A DNA stretch of 64,000 nucleotides from Cesiribacter sp. SM1 (GCF_020178975.1 NZ_JAHXBU010000091.1:186001-250000), one strand, 5' to 3'. Numbered from the stretch's first letter, positions 9,006 to 18,269 are shown. Translations and numbers: made by a program. The notes: generated from the letters alone by a model not told the origin.

Positions 9006-9434
9006 ATGAACTTCCTCTATCAGCTCGTGTACACAAGCCAGCGAAATCCAGCCTGCACAGACACAGAAATTCAGAACATACTGGAATCCTGCAAGCGTAA
9101 TAACCCCTCTAAAGATATTACCGGTGTACTCTTACATTCCGATGACCACTTTATCCAGTACCTCGAAGGCGATAAGGACATCATTAAACTGTACGACCTG
9201 ATCAAGGAAGACTCCCGGCACAGAAACGCTGTACTGCTAAGTTATGGTCCCCTTAAGGAACGTGCCTTTCCATCCTGGCACATGGGTTATAAAAACCTGC
9301 CGAAAGACCAGGTAGATTTTCTCACAGAAAGCAATGAAGCAGATCGTAAGCTTTTTAACTCAATCATAAAAGGTGAAAAGCAAAGTGGTACCTCTGCCAC
9401 TAACCTTCTGGTTAAGTTCTTCAACAGAGCCTGA
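9006..9434 (+). CDS. BLUF-domain blue-light sensor, short form
   Basis: This is a 142-residue stand-alone BLUF (sensor of blue light using FAD) protein. The flavin-contact residues are all present in the right spacing: Y9 (LVYTSQ), N33, Q51 (FIQYLEG), W91 and M93 (SWHMGY), matching Y21, N45, Q63, W104 and M106 of AppA within one position. After the roughly 95-residue BLUF domain only a short helical tail follows, with no output domain. It therefore resembles PixD-type short BLUF proteins, which act through a partner protein. The gene is monocistronic, with its own promoter (8931-8961) and terminator (9462-9499). No obvious partner is encoded next door. Confidence 0.93.
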   Translation: MNFLYQLVYTSQRNPACTDTEIQNILESCKRNNPSKDITGVLLHSDDHFIQYLEGDKDIIKLYDLIKEDSRHRNAVLLSYGPLKERAFPSWHMGYKNLPKDQVDFLTESNEADRKLFNSIIKGEKQSGTSATNLLVKFFNRA

Positions 9435-9461
9435 TTGGTAATACTGAAACAGAGTTATTGA

Positions 9462-9499
9462 AGCCGCAGCACTACTATCAAAAAGTGCCTGCGGCTTTT
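9462..9499 (+). terminator. Intrinsic terminator of the BLUF gene
   Basis: Stem AGCCGCAG / CTGCGGCT (9462-9469 with 9489-9496) with an inner CACT / AGTG extension is followed by a short T run. Confidence 0.85.
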
Positions 9500-9904
9500 C
9501 TGCTTTTATAGATGTGACTGACCACCCACATGCTACCGGCTCATCCTGCACTTTTATAAGGGAATACAGACCATCCCTATCAATAAGCTATTTCTGAAGC
9601 AGAGCGGGGCGGAAGATTAACGAAGATTAACAGCACGAACACCAGCATCTCTCCGGCCTGATGTTTGCAGTAACTTAAGGAGGAACACTGATTTTTAACG
9701 AACAAGCAAAAATAAATTACATCAGGCAAAAATCAGGAACGCTACACCCAAAAGCAGTGTTCAATCCTCATTCAATATGATTATATTTGAAAAATTATAA
9801 ACAGCAAAGTTAACTCCGGCCTCTACGTCTGACTAAAGCTAATTACTCCTTCTCACAGCGCCGGTAAAACCCCGCAATCTATAAAAGCAGTATTCCCATT
9901 CATT
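9500..9904. other. Intergenic region with a -7 box
   Basis: No gene is supported. A perfect Bacteroidota -7 box TATATTTG lies at 9782-9789, 116 bp before the lipoprotein start. A 10-bp tandem repeat GAAGATTAAC occurs at 9612-9631. Confidence 0.45.
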
Positions 9905-10243
9905 ATGAAAATTTCCATAAATCTCTTATTGTTAGCTTCTTTTGTCACCTTCATGAGCTGCTCCGATGGTAACAGCAAACAGGAGGGCGCTACCCCTGGT
10001 ACAGCACCTGTTACAACAGCACCTGCAAACGCCGGGCCTTTAAACCCACCCCACGGACAACCCGGCCACCGTTGCGATATTGAAGTAGGCGCTCCACTGA
10101 ATACACCGGCAGCACCAAACCTGCCTATGCCAAACCTCGCACCCCTGCCAGTACAGGGAACTGTAGCACCGGGCACTAACCCTCCCCACGGACAGCCCGG
10201 CCACGACTGCGGCTTGCCGGTTGGCGCACCTCTTAATAAGTAA
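9905..10243 (+). CDS. Small lipoprotein with two NPPHGQPGHxC motifs
   Basis: This 112-residue protein has a lipoprotein signal (cysteine in FMSCS, about residue 19) and a Pro/Ala-rich body. The motif NPPHGQPGHxCxxxVGAPLN occurs twice: NPPHGQPGHRCDIEVGAPLN and, at the C-terminus, NPPHGQPGHDCGLPVGAPLN. Each copy has two His and one Cys in fixed spacing, which suggests metal or heme binding, but I know of no proven function. Similar PHGxPGHxC motifs are, to my knowledge, widespread in hypothetical Bacteroidota proteins. It is probably anchored in the periplasm or at the surface. Confidence 0.82.
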   Translation: MKISINLLLLASFVTFMSCSDGNSKQEGATPGTAPVTTAPANAGPLNPPHGQPGHRCDIEVGAPLNTPAAPNLPMPNLAPLPVQGTVAPGTNPPHGQPGHDCGLPVGAPLNK

Positions 10244-10261
10244 TTTACCTGCACATTAAAC

Positions 10262-10301
10262 AAAAAGGGCGGTACTCTCAACACAGATGTACCGCCCTTT
10301 T
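10262..10301. terminator. Bidirectional terminator between convergent genes
   Basis: Perfect 9-bp stem GGGCGGTAC / GTACCGCCC (10267-10275 with 10289-10297) has A5 on the left and T4 on the right. It can serve both the lipoprotein gene and the convergent dehydrogenase gene. Confidence 0.85.
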
Positions 10302-10323
10302 GATATTTCTCGTACCCAACCTA

Positions 10324-11796
10324 CTACTCTACAGGAACAAGCCTGTAAATTCTGGCCGGGTTCTCAACTGCCAGGTATATGTAGCCATCGGGACTCATTT
10401 TCACATCCCGTACCCTGCCAATGTTTTTCAGCAACTGCTCATCAGCAGTAACTTTGGTTCCATCCACAGTGCTGCGGTTAAGGTACTGAAAGCGCAACGA
10501 ACCAGACAGCAGGCTTCCCTCCCATCCCTTGTACTTATTACCAGTTACAAAGGCCATACCAGAGGGAGCAATAGAAGGTGTCCACTGTTGCACCGGCTGC
10601 TCCATTCCCTCCTGCTCTGTTTTATCGGTGATTGGCTTTCCATCATAGTTAATGCCATAAGAAATAACCGGCCAGCCATAATTCTGCCCTTTGCGGATAA
10701 TGTTGATTTCGTCGCCACCGCGTGGTCCGTGCTCATGCTCCCACAACTGGCCACTCTGGGGATGAAAAACCATTCCCTGTGGATTGCGGTGCCCATAAGA
10801 ATAGATGGAGGCTTTTGCATTTCCCTGCCCGGCAAAGGGGTTGTCGGAAGGAATGCTGCCATCATCCTTGATACGGTGAATTTTACCCGGGTGCCGCTGC
10901 AGGTCCTGTGGGTTTTCATCATGGTTACCGCGATCACCAACAGTAACAAATAAATTACCATCGGGGCCAAAGGCAAGGCGGGAGCCATAATGGTGCCGGG
11001 TAGTGGACCAGGGTTCTGCCTCGAAAATAACCTTTTGCTGGGTTAGCGAATTGCCGTTTAGCCTGGCCCGCATTACTGCTGTTGTTGTAAGGGTACTGCC
11101 CTCTTCTTCTTTTACTGCCGAGTAAGAAATATAAATCAGGTTGTTGCTGCTGAAGTCAGGATGAAGCTCCACATCCAGCAAACCTCCCTGCCCCTCTGCC
11201 TGTACTTTTGGCGTACCGCTTACCTGCTGCATTTCTCCATTGGGCGTGCGCCTGTAGAGGGTTCCGCCAATTTCTGTAATGAGCATACCGCCATCGGGTA
11301 AAAACTCTATGCTCCAGGGCACCTCCCCAAAACCGATGGCCACTGTATCTAGCCTGTAGGCAAACTGCTCTGCCTGGTAAGTAGCAGGCAGGCTTGCTGT
11401 TTCTTCAAAAGCGTATTGGGCAACCTGCTCCATGCCCTCCTGTATGTAAGCTACCAGGCCCCTGATCTCCTGGTCGGAAAAAGTTTTTTCAAAAGCCGGC
11501 ATACCCACATCGGGGTGCCCGTATTTGATAGAAGCAAACAGCTCATCGGGCTGTTCTCCGTACTTCCACTTCCTGTCGGCAAAAGTGCTGGCACTACCGC
11601 CATGGCAGCCTGCACAGTAGGCTGAAAAATTTGATGCAGCTTTTTGCTGCTCTTCCCCGGTAAGGGCATATTCCGCTTCTGTGCCGGTGGTATCGGCACC
11701 CGAACCGGCCTGTGTGCCTGCCTGCTCACTGTTACAGCCAAACAAGCTTACCAGGCCAAGTAACATCAGGGCAGGTATTTGGTATCCTATTCTCAT
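10324..11796 (-). CDS. Lipoprotein with cytochrome c and PQQ-type sugar dehydrogenase domains
   Basis: This 490-residue lipoprotein (lipobox ending at C21, SLFGC) has a small cytochrome c domain with a heme motif CAGCH (61-65) and a likely axial Met in VGMPAF. A glucose/sorbosone dehydrogenase beta-propeller of the soluble aldose sugar dehydrogenase type follows (about 130-490). Its motifs include AFGPDGNLFVTVGDRG, GKIHRIKDDGSIP and GHRNPQGMVFHPQSGQLWEHEHGPRGGDE (given in parts here). These enzymes oxidise sugars with PQQ, and the fused cytochrome could take the electrons. The ATG at 11796 directly precedes the signal peptide; an upstream in-frame alternative start at 11829 is less likely. 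No PQQ synthesis gene is in the window. Confidence 0.88.
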   Translation of the reverse strand: MRIGYQIPALMLLGLVSLFGCNSEQAGTQAGSGADTTGTEAEYALTGEEQQKAASNFSAYCAGCHGGSASTFADRKWKYGEQPDELFASIKYGHPDVGMPAFEKTFSDQEIRGLVAYIQEGMEQVAQYAFEETASLPATYQAEQFAYRLDTVAIGFGEVPWSIEFLPDGGMLITEIGGTLYRRTPNGEMQQVSGTPKVQAEGQGGLLDVELHPDFSSNNLIYISYSAVKEEEGSTLTTTAVMRARLNGNSLTQQKVIFEAEPWSTTRHHYGSRLAFGPDGNLFVTVGDRGNHDENPQDLQRHPGKIHRIKDDGSIPSDNPFAGQGNAKASIYSYGHRNPQGMVFHPQSGQLWEHEHGPRGGDEINIIRKGQNYGWPVISYGINYDGKPITDKTEQEGMEQPVQQWTPSIAPSGMAFVTGNKYKGWEGSLLSGSLRFQYLNRSTVDGTKVTADEQLLKNIGRVRDVKMSPDGYIYLAVENPARIYRLVPVE

Positions 11797-12107
11797 AAAT
11801 ACGCAGACTAAAAAAGGGATTGATCCCACTTATAAAACTGCTGTAAATAAAGCAAAAACAGACACTTTATCTACGAACTCATCTACATCAAAACAGAATT
11901 GACACTTTTAGCCCGTAGACCTCAGAGCTAAGAAGGCAGCTTTTACCGGAGGTACCATTAATATGCTTCAATATTGAACAACATGACCTGCATATAAATA
12001 AACAAAAGGCTTCAGGCAAATCTTAATATCAAAGCACAACGTAATACTAAAAGAGAGAGTAGTTTACATTTCTCTCTTTTTTTCTATCAAACTACTTCCA
12101 CTTTTAG
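11797..12107. other. Intergenic region between divergent genes
   Basis: The 311 bp separate the divergent dehydrogenase and AsmA-like genes and should hold both promoters. No clear -7 box was found. The only obvious structure is the AT-rich hairpin at 12050-12079. Confidence 0.4.
12050..12083 (+). terminator. Terminator-like hairpin in front of the AsmA-like gene
   Basis: Perfect 9-bp stem AAAGAGAGA / TCTCTCTTT (12050-12058 with 12071-12079) has a 12-nt loop and is followed by T. It ends about 25 bp before the ATG at 12108. It may be a weak terminator or a leader structure; the low GC content makes it uncertain. Confidence 0.35.
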
Positions 12108-15100
12108 ATGTCATCAAAAGAAAAGACAAGCACTGGCCGGAAAATACTAAAGATCATAGGTATCATATGCGGGTGTCTGTTTGGCCTTGTATTGATTGCT
12201 ACAATATTACTCCTTACTGCCTTAGAACCCTTCGCAGAACGTTTCATAAAAAAGCAGGTAACCCAAAATACAGAAGGCTTGTACAATCTTGACTTCGAGG
12301 ATTTAGATATCAACCTGCTTGCCACCACCGTTACCATTACCAATCTGCATTTATCTTACGATACTGCCGTACACCGCCAGCAGCGTGAAGCCGGGGAGGC
12401 AAGCCCCATGCTTGTTGCGCTAAAAACACCGGAGTTCGAAATTGCCGGCATCAATTTGTTAGATGCAATTTTAAGAAAGCAGCTAAGCATTGGAACCGTG
12501 TTTATGGATAGCCCCGACATAACAGTGGTGGCAGATAAAAAAGCAGAAACTACAGCAAATACATCACAGCAGCAGGGCAGCGGAAAACCAATATCAGATT
12601 TCATACAATCTGTTGACATCAACGAAATAGACATCCCTGATGCCACAATTCGCCAGCTGGTTTGGGGTGCACCTAACCAGCCGGTACATAGCATACCCTT
12701 TTTGTCGCTGCGCGTGCTGGACCTGGGGCTGGACCTCGAAAAACTTGAGCAGCCAGGCCATACCCGTTTTTTTGATGCGGATGATATCCGGATAGCACTT
12801 AAAGATTATACTTTTAACACACCCGACAGTGTGTATACCATTGGGTTCAGGCAGTTTACTTACTCCTCGAAAGCAGGAGAACTACTGCTGGAAGATTTAA
12901 AGGTAAAAGCAGACCACGAAGCCAATAAAGCCTTGCCCAAAGCAGATGCCAGCCGGATGCTTTTTGGTGTAGCTGTACCCCGCCTGCACATGGAAGGCTT
13001 GGATATAGTGGAGGCTTACCACAGCAAACAGCTGCAGATGGAACACATTACGCTGGAAAATGCAGCACTGGAGGTTCTGGAAAATTCAGATATCCCTGCT
13101 GCAGAAACGCAGGAATTTAACTTAAAACAACTCTACGACCAGGCCTCTAAATATTTACTAGAGATAGGACTGGAAGAATTTCGCATAGCAGATGCCAGCC
13201 TGCTGTACCGCACCAGGTTCCAGGAAATTTTAACGGTTCAGCAGCTCGACAAGCTCAACCTAAGCCTGGAGAAAGTTCAGATTGATTCCGCCACGCTTTT
13301 TCACCCCAGGGACAGCCTGCCTCTTCAGGATTATCTTTTCATAGCTGAAGGCTACCGCTACCAGCATCCCCAAACACCTTACACTTTTGATGTAGGCAGC
13401 ATGGAACTCTCCAGCCATGAAGAGCACCTGCTGGTTGACTCTTTGATTGTTGATGGTGACTGGCAAAAGAACGACAGCCTGAAGCAGCTTGGCAAAGGCA
13501 TCTTTGCTATTTACAACATTAAAGCGCCAAGCTTCCGCATCACAGACCTGAACCTGCTCCAGGCATTTCAGACAAAAGTTTTGGACATAGGCAGTATAGA
13601 ATTACCGAACCCTGCACTGGATGTACTCTACGAAGAAAATGTACCCGCCCCAGACCTTGAAGCATTGGTCCAAAACACCTACGAACAAGTTTCTGACTTT
13701 ATTACAGAGCTTAAAATTAAGCAAATAAGAACACAGGACCTTTTTTACACCCAGCATATAAAAGACAGAAGTGGTGTGATGCTAAGCCATAAGCTTGAAG
13801 ATGGCTCGCTAACGCTCAGCGGCATTCATATAGACTCTCTGTTCATTTATGAGCAGGAGCCACGGCTGCCGCTGGAAGCCATAGCTTTAACAGGCCTGGA
13901 TTACCAGTACCGGATTCCTGATAAGGCCCAGACATTTACCCTGGACCGGTTTAGCTATTCCAGCAGGGAAGCCCTACTCACAGCCAGATCAATTGATTTA
14001 AGTTCAGATTTACAACAGAACGAAAGGCTCAAGCGCAGGGAAGAAGCCAGCAAGACCCTGCTTGATTTCTCTGCCCGTCTTTTCCGGATTACCGGGCTGG
14101 ACATCATCCGGGCCATGAACAATGGCAGAATGGATATCAACCAGATTACCCTTCGCCAACCGGACCTGGTCATTACTATGGACAGGGATGTGGAAGCAGA
14201 CACCAGCGCACAACAAGGCCAGCAACAGGCAACAGATATGCTGTTCAGCTTTTTCAATCCTTTAACCGTAGATTCCATCAGCCTGGTAGACGGCACCTTT
14301 ACCTATCGTGAAGAAAGAGATGAAATTATCCGCACACAATTACTGGAGCATGTATCAACCTCCGTTACCGGCCTGCATCTTAGCCCGGAAAAAATGGCCA
14401 GCCTGGATGAGGAACTTCCTATAGAAGAAATGACCTTAACTGCCAGCGATTACACCTACCAGTCGCCTGACAGCATCTACACCATTACCCTGGATAGCCT
14501 GCATTACTCCAGCCGGGAAGAGGCACTTACTGCCCGTATATTCAGAGTAGATTCAGACAGAGAAATGCATGAGCAGATAAAGCAGGAAAACCCTGAAGAA
14601 GCCAGCAGCAACCTTTTCAATATAACAGCAGAAAAGTTCCGGATGAGCGGTTTCGACCTTATCCGCGCTTACGAAAGTGGCCGTTTTAACATAAACGAAA
14701 TGGTGCTTACAGAACCAGAAGTGGCCATTTTGCAGGATAAGAATGTAACGCAACAGCAAAATGCCGGAACAGATCAAAAAGCCGAATCTGATGAAGATGA
14801 GGGTACAGAGGAGAAGGCCGCAGACTCAGCCAGCAAGGCACTGGCAGCAGGCAGCGGGAACAACAGCCAAAGCCAGGCACTGGAACAGGTAAATAATATA
14901 GTAGAAACATTCAGGGTAGAACGTATCCGTCTGGAAGACGGGTACTTCAGGTTAAACGTACTGGAAGATACCGTACAAAGAAGCCAGACACTTGAACATG
15001 TTTCTCTTGCCCTTGATGAGTTCAGACTGGTTTCTCTGGAAGCCTCCGATCCGCTGGAAATGTTCAGGGTGGATGATATTGGCATACTGGTTAAAGACTA

Positions 15101-16127
15101 CTCCTTTTTAACCCCCGACAGTTTGTACGAATTCCGCCTTGGAGAGGTGAGAACTGACCTGAATGACCAGCTGCTCACCATTGACAGCATTCGGCTAAAG
15201 CCACTCTTTAAGATAGAAGAATACCAGGATAAGCTCGAGTATGCCGCAGACCGCATTGATCTGCGGGTACCAGGCATAAGAATGCAGGGATTTCAGCTTG
15301 ATGCCTTTCTCAATAAGCAGGAAATACTGGCTTCCAAAATCTATATCGATGATCCTGTTATAGATATATATCGCGATAACCGCGTTACGCAGGACCCGGA
15401 AAGGCAGCCTTATACCCTACAAAGAATGCTACGGGGGGTTCCATTTCTTATTCAGATTGATACTGTGAGCGTTGAGCAGGGAAAGATCGTGTATTCAGAA
15501 ATATCGCCAGATGGAGCAGAACCCGGTGTGCTAACACTGGACGACACAAGACTACTGATCACCAACATAACCAATGATTCCCTGCTGATCACTGAAAATG
15601 ATGTTATTACTGCAGATGGAAGCACCCGCCTGATGGACGAAAGCCTGCTCGAGGTAAAGTTCAGGTTTCATATGGACCATCCCGATGATCTGTATACCTA
15701 CCAGGGCTCCCTGGAGCCAATGAAGTTCAGGGCCTTCAATCCCCTGTTTGAAAAGATCATGTTCATCAGGATGGAGAGCGGGCGTATCAACAAAGCAGCT
15801 TTTGATGTTACTGCTACCGAGCACATAGCGAAGGGCAACATGCGCTTTTTATACCAGAATCTGGAAATGCAGCTCATTGATAAAGAAGATCCCGGTGATC
15901 CTGGTTTTCTGCTGAACGCCGGCAGCTGGCTGATCAATAACGTGGTAATAAAAGACAACAACCCCTCCCGGTGGGGCAACCTGCGCAAAGGTGAAATTGA
16001 AGCCGAGAGAGATTATTCCAAATCTGTTTTTAACCACATGAGTGGCGCCATGACCAGCGGCATGGCTTCCAGCCTGATGCCCGGATGGGTAGAATGGGTG
16101 GTAGAAGCCCTGATAGGCCTTCCATAG
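12108..16127 (+). CDS. Giant AsmA-like membrane-anchored repeat protein
   Basis: This 1339-residue protein has one N-terminal transmembrane helix (about 15-38) and then a long beta-rich region without further membrane segments, the layout of AsmA/TamB/DUF748-type envelope proteins. The segment pattern F-R-I-x-G-x-D-L-I-x-A with a following P-x-L/I-x-V/I recurs at residues 110, 293, 476, 659, 844 and 1057, a period of 183-185 residues. The last interval is lengthened by an acidic, Gln/Ala/Ser-rich linker at about 885-925. Between these lie matching YS-S-R-E type strands. The C-terminal part (about 1150-1339) contains a DUF748/AsmA-like end with an amphipathic tail. AsmA-clan proteins are thought to form periplasmic bridges for lipid transfer; that role here is inference. 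Confidence 0.7.
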   Translation: MSSKEKTSTGRKILKIIGIICGCLFGLVLIATILLLTALEPFAERFIKKQVTQNTEGLYNLDFEDLDINLLATTVTITNLHLSYDTAVHRQQREAGEASPMLVALKTPEFEIAGINLLDAILRKQLSIGTVFMDSPDITVVADKKAETTANTSQQQGSGKPISDFIQSVDINEIDIPDATIRQLVWGAPNQPVHSIPFLSLRVLDLGLDLEKLEQPGHTRFFDADDIRIALKDYTFNTPDSVYTIGFRQFTYSSKAGELLLEDLKVKADHEANKALPKADASRMLFGVAVPRLHMEGLDIVEAYHSKQLQMEHITLENAALEVLENSDIPAAETQEFNLKQLYDQASKYLLEIGLEEFRIADASLLYRTRFQEILTVQQLDKLNLSLEKVQIDSATLFHPRDSLPLQDYLFIAEGYRYQHPQTPYTFDVGSMELSSHEEHLLVDSLIVDGDWQKNDSLKQLGKGIFAIYNIKAPSFRITDLNLLQAFQTKVLDIGSIELPNPALDVLYEENVPAPDLEALVQNTYEQVSDFITELKIKQIRTQDLFYTQHIKDRSGVMLSHKLEDGSLTLSGIHIDSLFIYEQEPRLPLEAIALTGLDYQYRIPDKAQTFTLDRFSYSSREALLTARSIDLSSDLQQNERLKRREEASKTLLDFSARLFRITGLDIIRAMNNGRMDINQITLRQPDLVITMDRDVEADTSAQQGQQQATDMLFSFFNPLTVDSISLVDGTFTYREERDEIIRTQLLEHVSTSVTGLHLSPEKMASLDEELPIEEMTLTASDYTYQSPDSIYTITLDSLHYSSREEALTARIFRVDSDREMHEQIKQENPEEASSNLFNITAEKFRMSGFDLIRAYESGRFNINEMVLTEPEVAILQDKNVTQQQNAGTDQKAESDEDEGTEEKAADSASKALAAGSGNNSQSQALEQVNNIVETFRVERIRLEDGYFRLNVLEDTVQRSQTLEHVSLALDEFRLVSLEASDPLEMFRVDDIGILVKDYSFLTPDSLYEFRLGEVRTDLNDQLLTIDSIRLKPLFKIEEYQDKLEYAADRIDLRVPGIRMQGFQLDAFLNKQEILASKIYIDDPVIDIYRDNRVTQDPERQPYTLQRMLRGVPFLIQIDTVSVEQGKIVYSEISPDGAEPGVLTLDDTRLLITNITNDSLLITENDVITADGSTRLMDESLLEVKFRFHMDHPDDLYTYQGSLEPMKFRAFNPLFEKIMFIRMESGRINKAAFDVTATEHIAKGNMRFLYQNLEMQLIDKEDPGDPGFLLNAGSWLINNVVIKDNNPSRWGNLRKGEIEAERDYSKSVFNHMSGAMTSGMASSLMPGWVEWVVEALIGLP

Positions 16128-16299
16128 CCTTAACCTAATTCATTACGCTGCATCAGTACCATGCTGCATCAGCACTTAACAAGCGAAAGAAGTCTTATTC
16201 CTCATTTATTATGGTGCTGCTTGTCAGGTACTGCTGATACTCCCCGGACCTCGGCAAAAAAACCTGCAGAGGGTGATGCACTTAGCAGAACAGAACTGC

Positions 16300-16307
16300 T
16301 ATATTTG
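16300..16307 (+). promoter_or_regulatory. -7 box upstream of the first YceI gene
   Basis: TATATTTG is a perfect match to the Bacteroidota -7 consensus, 112 bp before the ATG at 16419. No clear -33 element was found. Confidence 0.45.
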
Positions 16308-16418
16308 TTCTAATATTACAATCTATACTCATTTTTTTCCCTTTTTAGCAAGAAAGCATCTCCCCTGCCTGGTGTCCAGAGGGAGCCAGCTGCGTCCGGT
16401 TAATCATTTTCAGAAAAG

Positions 16419-17039
16419 ATGAAAAAAGCATTTATCGCGCTCCTGATCACGGGTAGCCTGCTGGTGGCGGGCTTTCACAAGGAGGTTAAACAATTCAGCT
16501 ATCGCATAGATGCAGATAGTTCCGTAGTAGAATGGCGTGGTGCAAGCCCCAAAACCGCCCACAATGGCTCTTTTGCTGTGAACAGCCCCGGCCTGGAGGT
16601 GGTAAACGGGCAGGTAACAGGCGGCACCTTTATTATCCCCATTGCTTCGATCAGGAATTATGACCTCCCCAAGTTAACCAAACCCCTGCTGATAAAGCAC
16701 CTCAAGAGCGAGGACTTTTTTAATATGGCGCTCTACCCGGAAGCAAGCTTTACGATTACAAAGGTAGAGCCGCTTTCTCATCTGGCAGCAGGTACTGTGG
16801 CAGGCGCCAACACAGTGGTAAGCGGAAACTTCACCATGATCGGGAATACACACCCTATTTCTTTTCCGGCAAAAATCAACTTTATAGATAACAGGCTGGA
16901 CGTAGAAGCCAGCTTTACAATTGACCGTACCAAATGGGGTATGCTTCATGCTTCTGATCCCGCACTTAAAAACCGGCATATTTATCCCGAAGTTGATATA
17001 CACCTGAAAGTTCTGGCTTTTAAACAGCAGGCAAATTAA
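16419..17039 (+). CDS. YceI family protein
   Basis: This 206-residue protein has an N-terminal signal peptide (about 1-20) and a full YceI lipocalin-like domain (about 25-203). YceI hallmarks are present: YRIDADSSVVEWRG at the start, LKSEDFFNMALYPEASF in the middle and TIDRTKWGMLHASD near the end. YceI-type barrels bind isoprenoid or other lipids in the periplasm; the ligand is not known. The ATG is preceded by an AAAAG stretch. A second YceI gene (19665) shares many residues, and an AraC regulator, a cupin and an unknown gene lie between them. Confidence 0.92.
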   Translation: MKKAFIALLITGSLLVAGFHKEVKQFSYRIDADSSVVEWRGASPKTAHNGSFAVNSPGLEVVNGQVTGGTFIIPIASIRNYDLPKLTKPLLIKHLKSEDFFNMALYPEASFTITKVEPLSHLAAGTVAGANTVVSGNFTMIGNTHPISFPAKINFIDNRLDVEASFTIDRTKWGMLHASDPALKNRHIYPEVDIHLKVLAFKQQAN

Positions 17040-17213
17040 GCCTGCGCAACACTATACATGACGGAAACACCAGCAGACCCCGCAGAAGCGGCTGGTTTGT
17101 AACTTATTTTAAGGAAGCTACCATGGTTCTTTTTCAATATTCTGGTAAAATGTACTGACGATTGTTTTAATGGCCATGTCGCATTTGTACAAGTGTATAC
17201 TACTCTGCCATTT

Positions 17214-17221
17214 TATTTTTG
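17214..17221 (+). promoter_or_regulatory. -7 box upstream of the AraC regulator
   Basis: TATTTTTG fits TAnnTTTG and lies 29 bp before the start at 17250. A TTTG (17184-17187) lies upstream but at a longer than usual spacing of 26 bp. Confidence 0.4.
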
Positions 17222-17249
17222 TATTCACACAAGTTTATCATAAGCCCTG

Positions 17250-18125
17250 ATGAAAGCAGAGATATTCAGCCCCAGCGCCCTTCTTAGCAGGTACATCGAC
17301 AGCTATATGCTGGTGGATATTGACTGGCGTAAGACTACTGATGTGTCTAAGGTTTGGAGGCTGATTCCCTACGGCAAAGCATCAATGCTGTTTCTGTGGG
17401 GAGATAAGCATGAGTATAGCCTCAATGGCACCACCAGTGCCATGCAGCTTACCCGACAGGCTTTTATGGTTGGCCAGCTCACTCAACCTATCTGGCTAAA
17501 GTTTACCGGCCACACCCGCCTTATTAAAATTCAGTTCAAGTCCAGCGGCATGCATAAATTCCTGCCGGTAAACATGGAGGAGTTCAGAAATGTACCCAGC
17601 CTGGATTTAGAAGCTGTCTGGGGCAAGGCTGTTCATGAGCTGCTGGATCAGCTGCACGAGTCTCTGTCAGACACGGAAAGAATTCTGAAGCTGAACCAAT
17701 TCCTGGAAAAGCGGCTGCTGAAGCAGAACGATGCCATTGATTATGTAGATTACACCATCAAACAGATGAAAGATTCTAATGGAAATCTTTCAATAAAAGG
17801 GCTGGAGCACGAGCTGGGCATTAGCACCCGCCAGCTGGAGCGCCTGTTCCGAGTAAAAATTGGCCTGTCGCCAAAAGAAATGAGCAAGATCATCAGGCTC
17901 AACAGTGCATTTTCTTCGCTGGAGACAGAACCGGGCATGTCACTTACCTCCCTCTCCTACCAGGCAGGCTACTACGACCAGGCTCACTTTTCAAGAGAGT
18001 TTAAAGGCTTGGCTGGGGTAAGTCCTAATAAGCTGTTAACCGAAAGCTCTAATGAACTTTTCGTTACCCACGGACAGTGCTTTGTAAAGCAAAAGCCAAC
18101 TCCCGCCATGGCAAATGCGCTATAA
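17250..18125 (+). CDS. AraC family transcriptional regulator
   Basis: This 291-residue protein has an N-terminal sensory region of the type seen in regulators with a DUF6597-like domain (AFMVGQLTQPIWLKFTGHTRLIKIQF) and a C-terminal double helix-turn-helix of AraC type (about 175-270). The HTH contains LSIKGLEHELGISTRQLERLFR and SLTSLSYQAGYYDQAHFSREFK with GVSPNKL at the end. The first HTH helps bind major-groove half-sites, the second supports dimer or DNA contact. It probably regulates the neighbouring genes (cupin, YceI) or itself; the ligand is unknown. It stands alone, with a hairpin terminator at 18152. Confidence 0.93.
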   Translation: MKAEIFSPSALLSRYIDSYMLVDIDWRKTTDVSKVWRLIPYGKASMLFLWGDKHEYSLNGTTSAMQLTRQAFMVGQLTQPIWLKFTGHTRLIKIQFKSSGMHKFLPVNMEEFRNVPSLDLEAVWGKAVHELLDQLHESLSDTERILKLNQFLEKRLLKQNDAIDYVDYTIKQMKDSNGNLSIKGLEHELGISTRQLERLFRVKIGLSPKEMSKIIRLNSAFSSLETEPGMSLTSLSYQAGYYDQAHFSREFKGLAGVSPNKLLTESSNELFVTHGQCFVKQKPTPAMANAL

Positions 18126-18151
18126 CATTTAGTTATGTAATTAATACCTGG

Positions 18152-18183
18152 AAGGAAAATGATGCAAACACATTTTCCTTTTG
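18152..18183 (+). terminator. Hairpin after the AraC gene
   Basis: Perfect 10-bp stem AAGGAAAATG / CATTTTCCTT (18152-18161 with 18171-18180), 9-nt loop, is followed by TTGTATTT. It is AT-rich and moderately convincing as a terminator. Confidence 0.6.
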
Positions 18184-18269
18184 TATTTAATACAACACCA
18201 CTGCAGTAAAAGAATCAACAAAAACTAAAACAGGTCGCTTTTATACAATTACCCAAAGCCGCAAGCTGC

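Noticed and set aside
9612-9631. Tandem GAAGATTAAC as a regulatory repeat
   Set aside because: Only two copies of 10 bp, not near a promoter and not repeated elsewhere that I could see.
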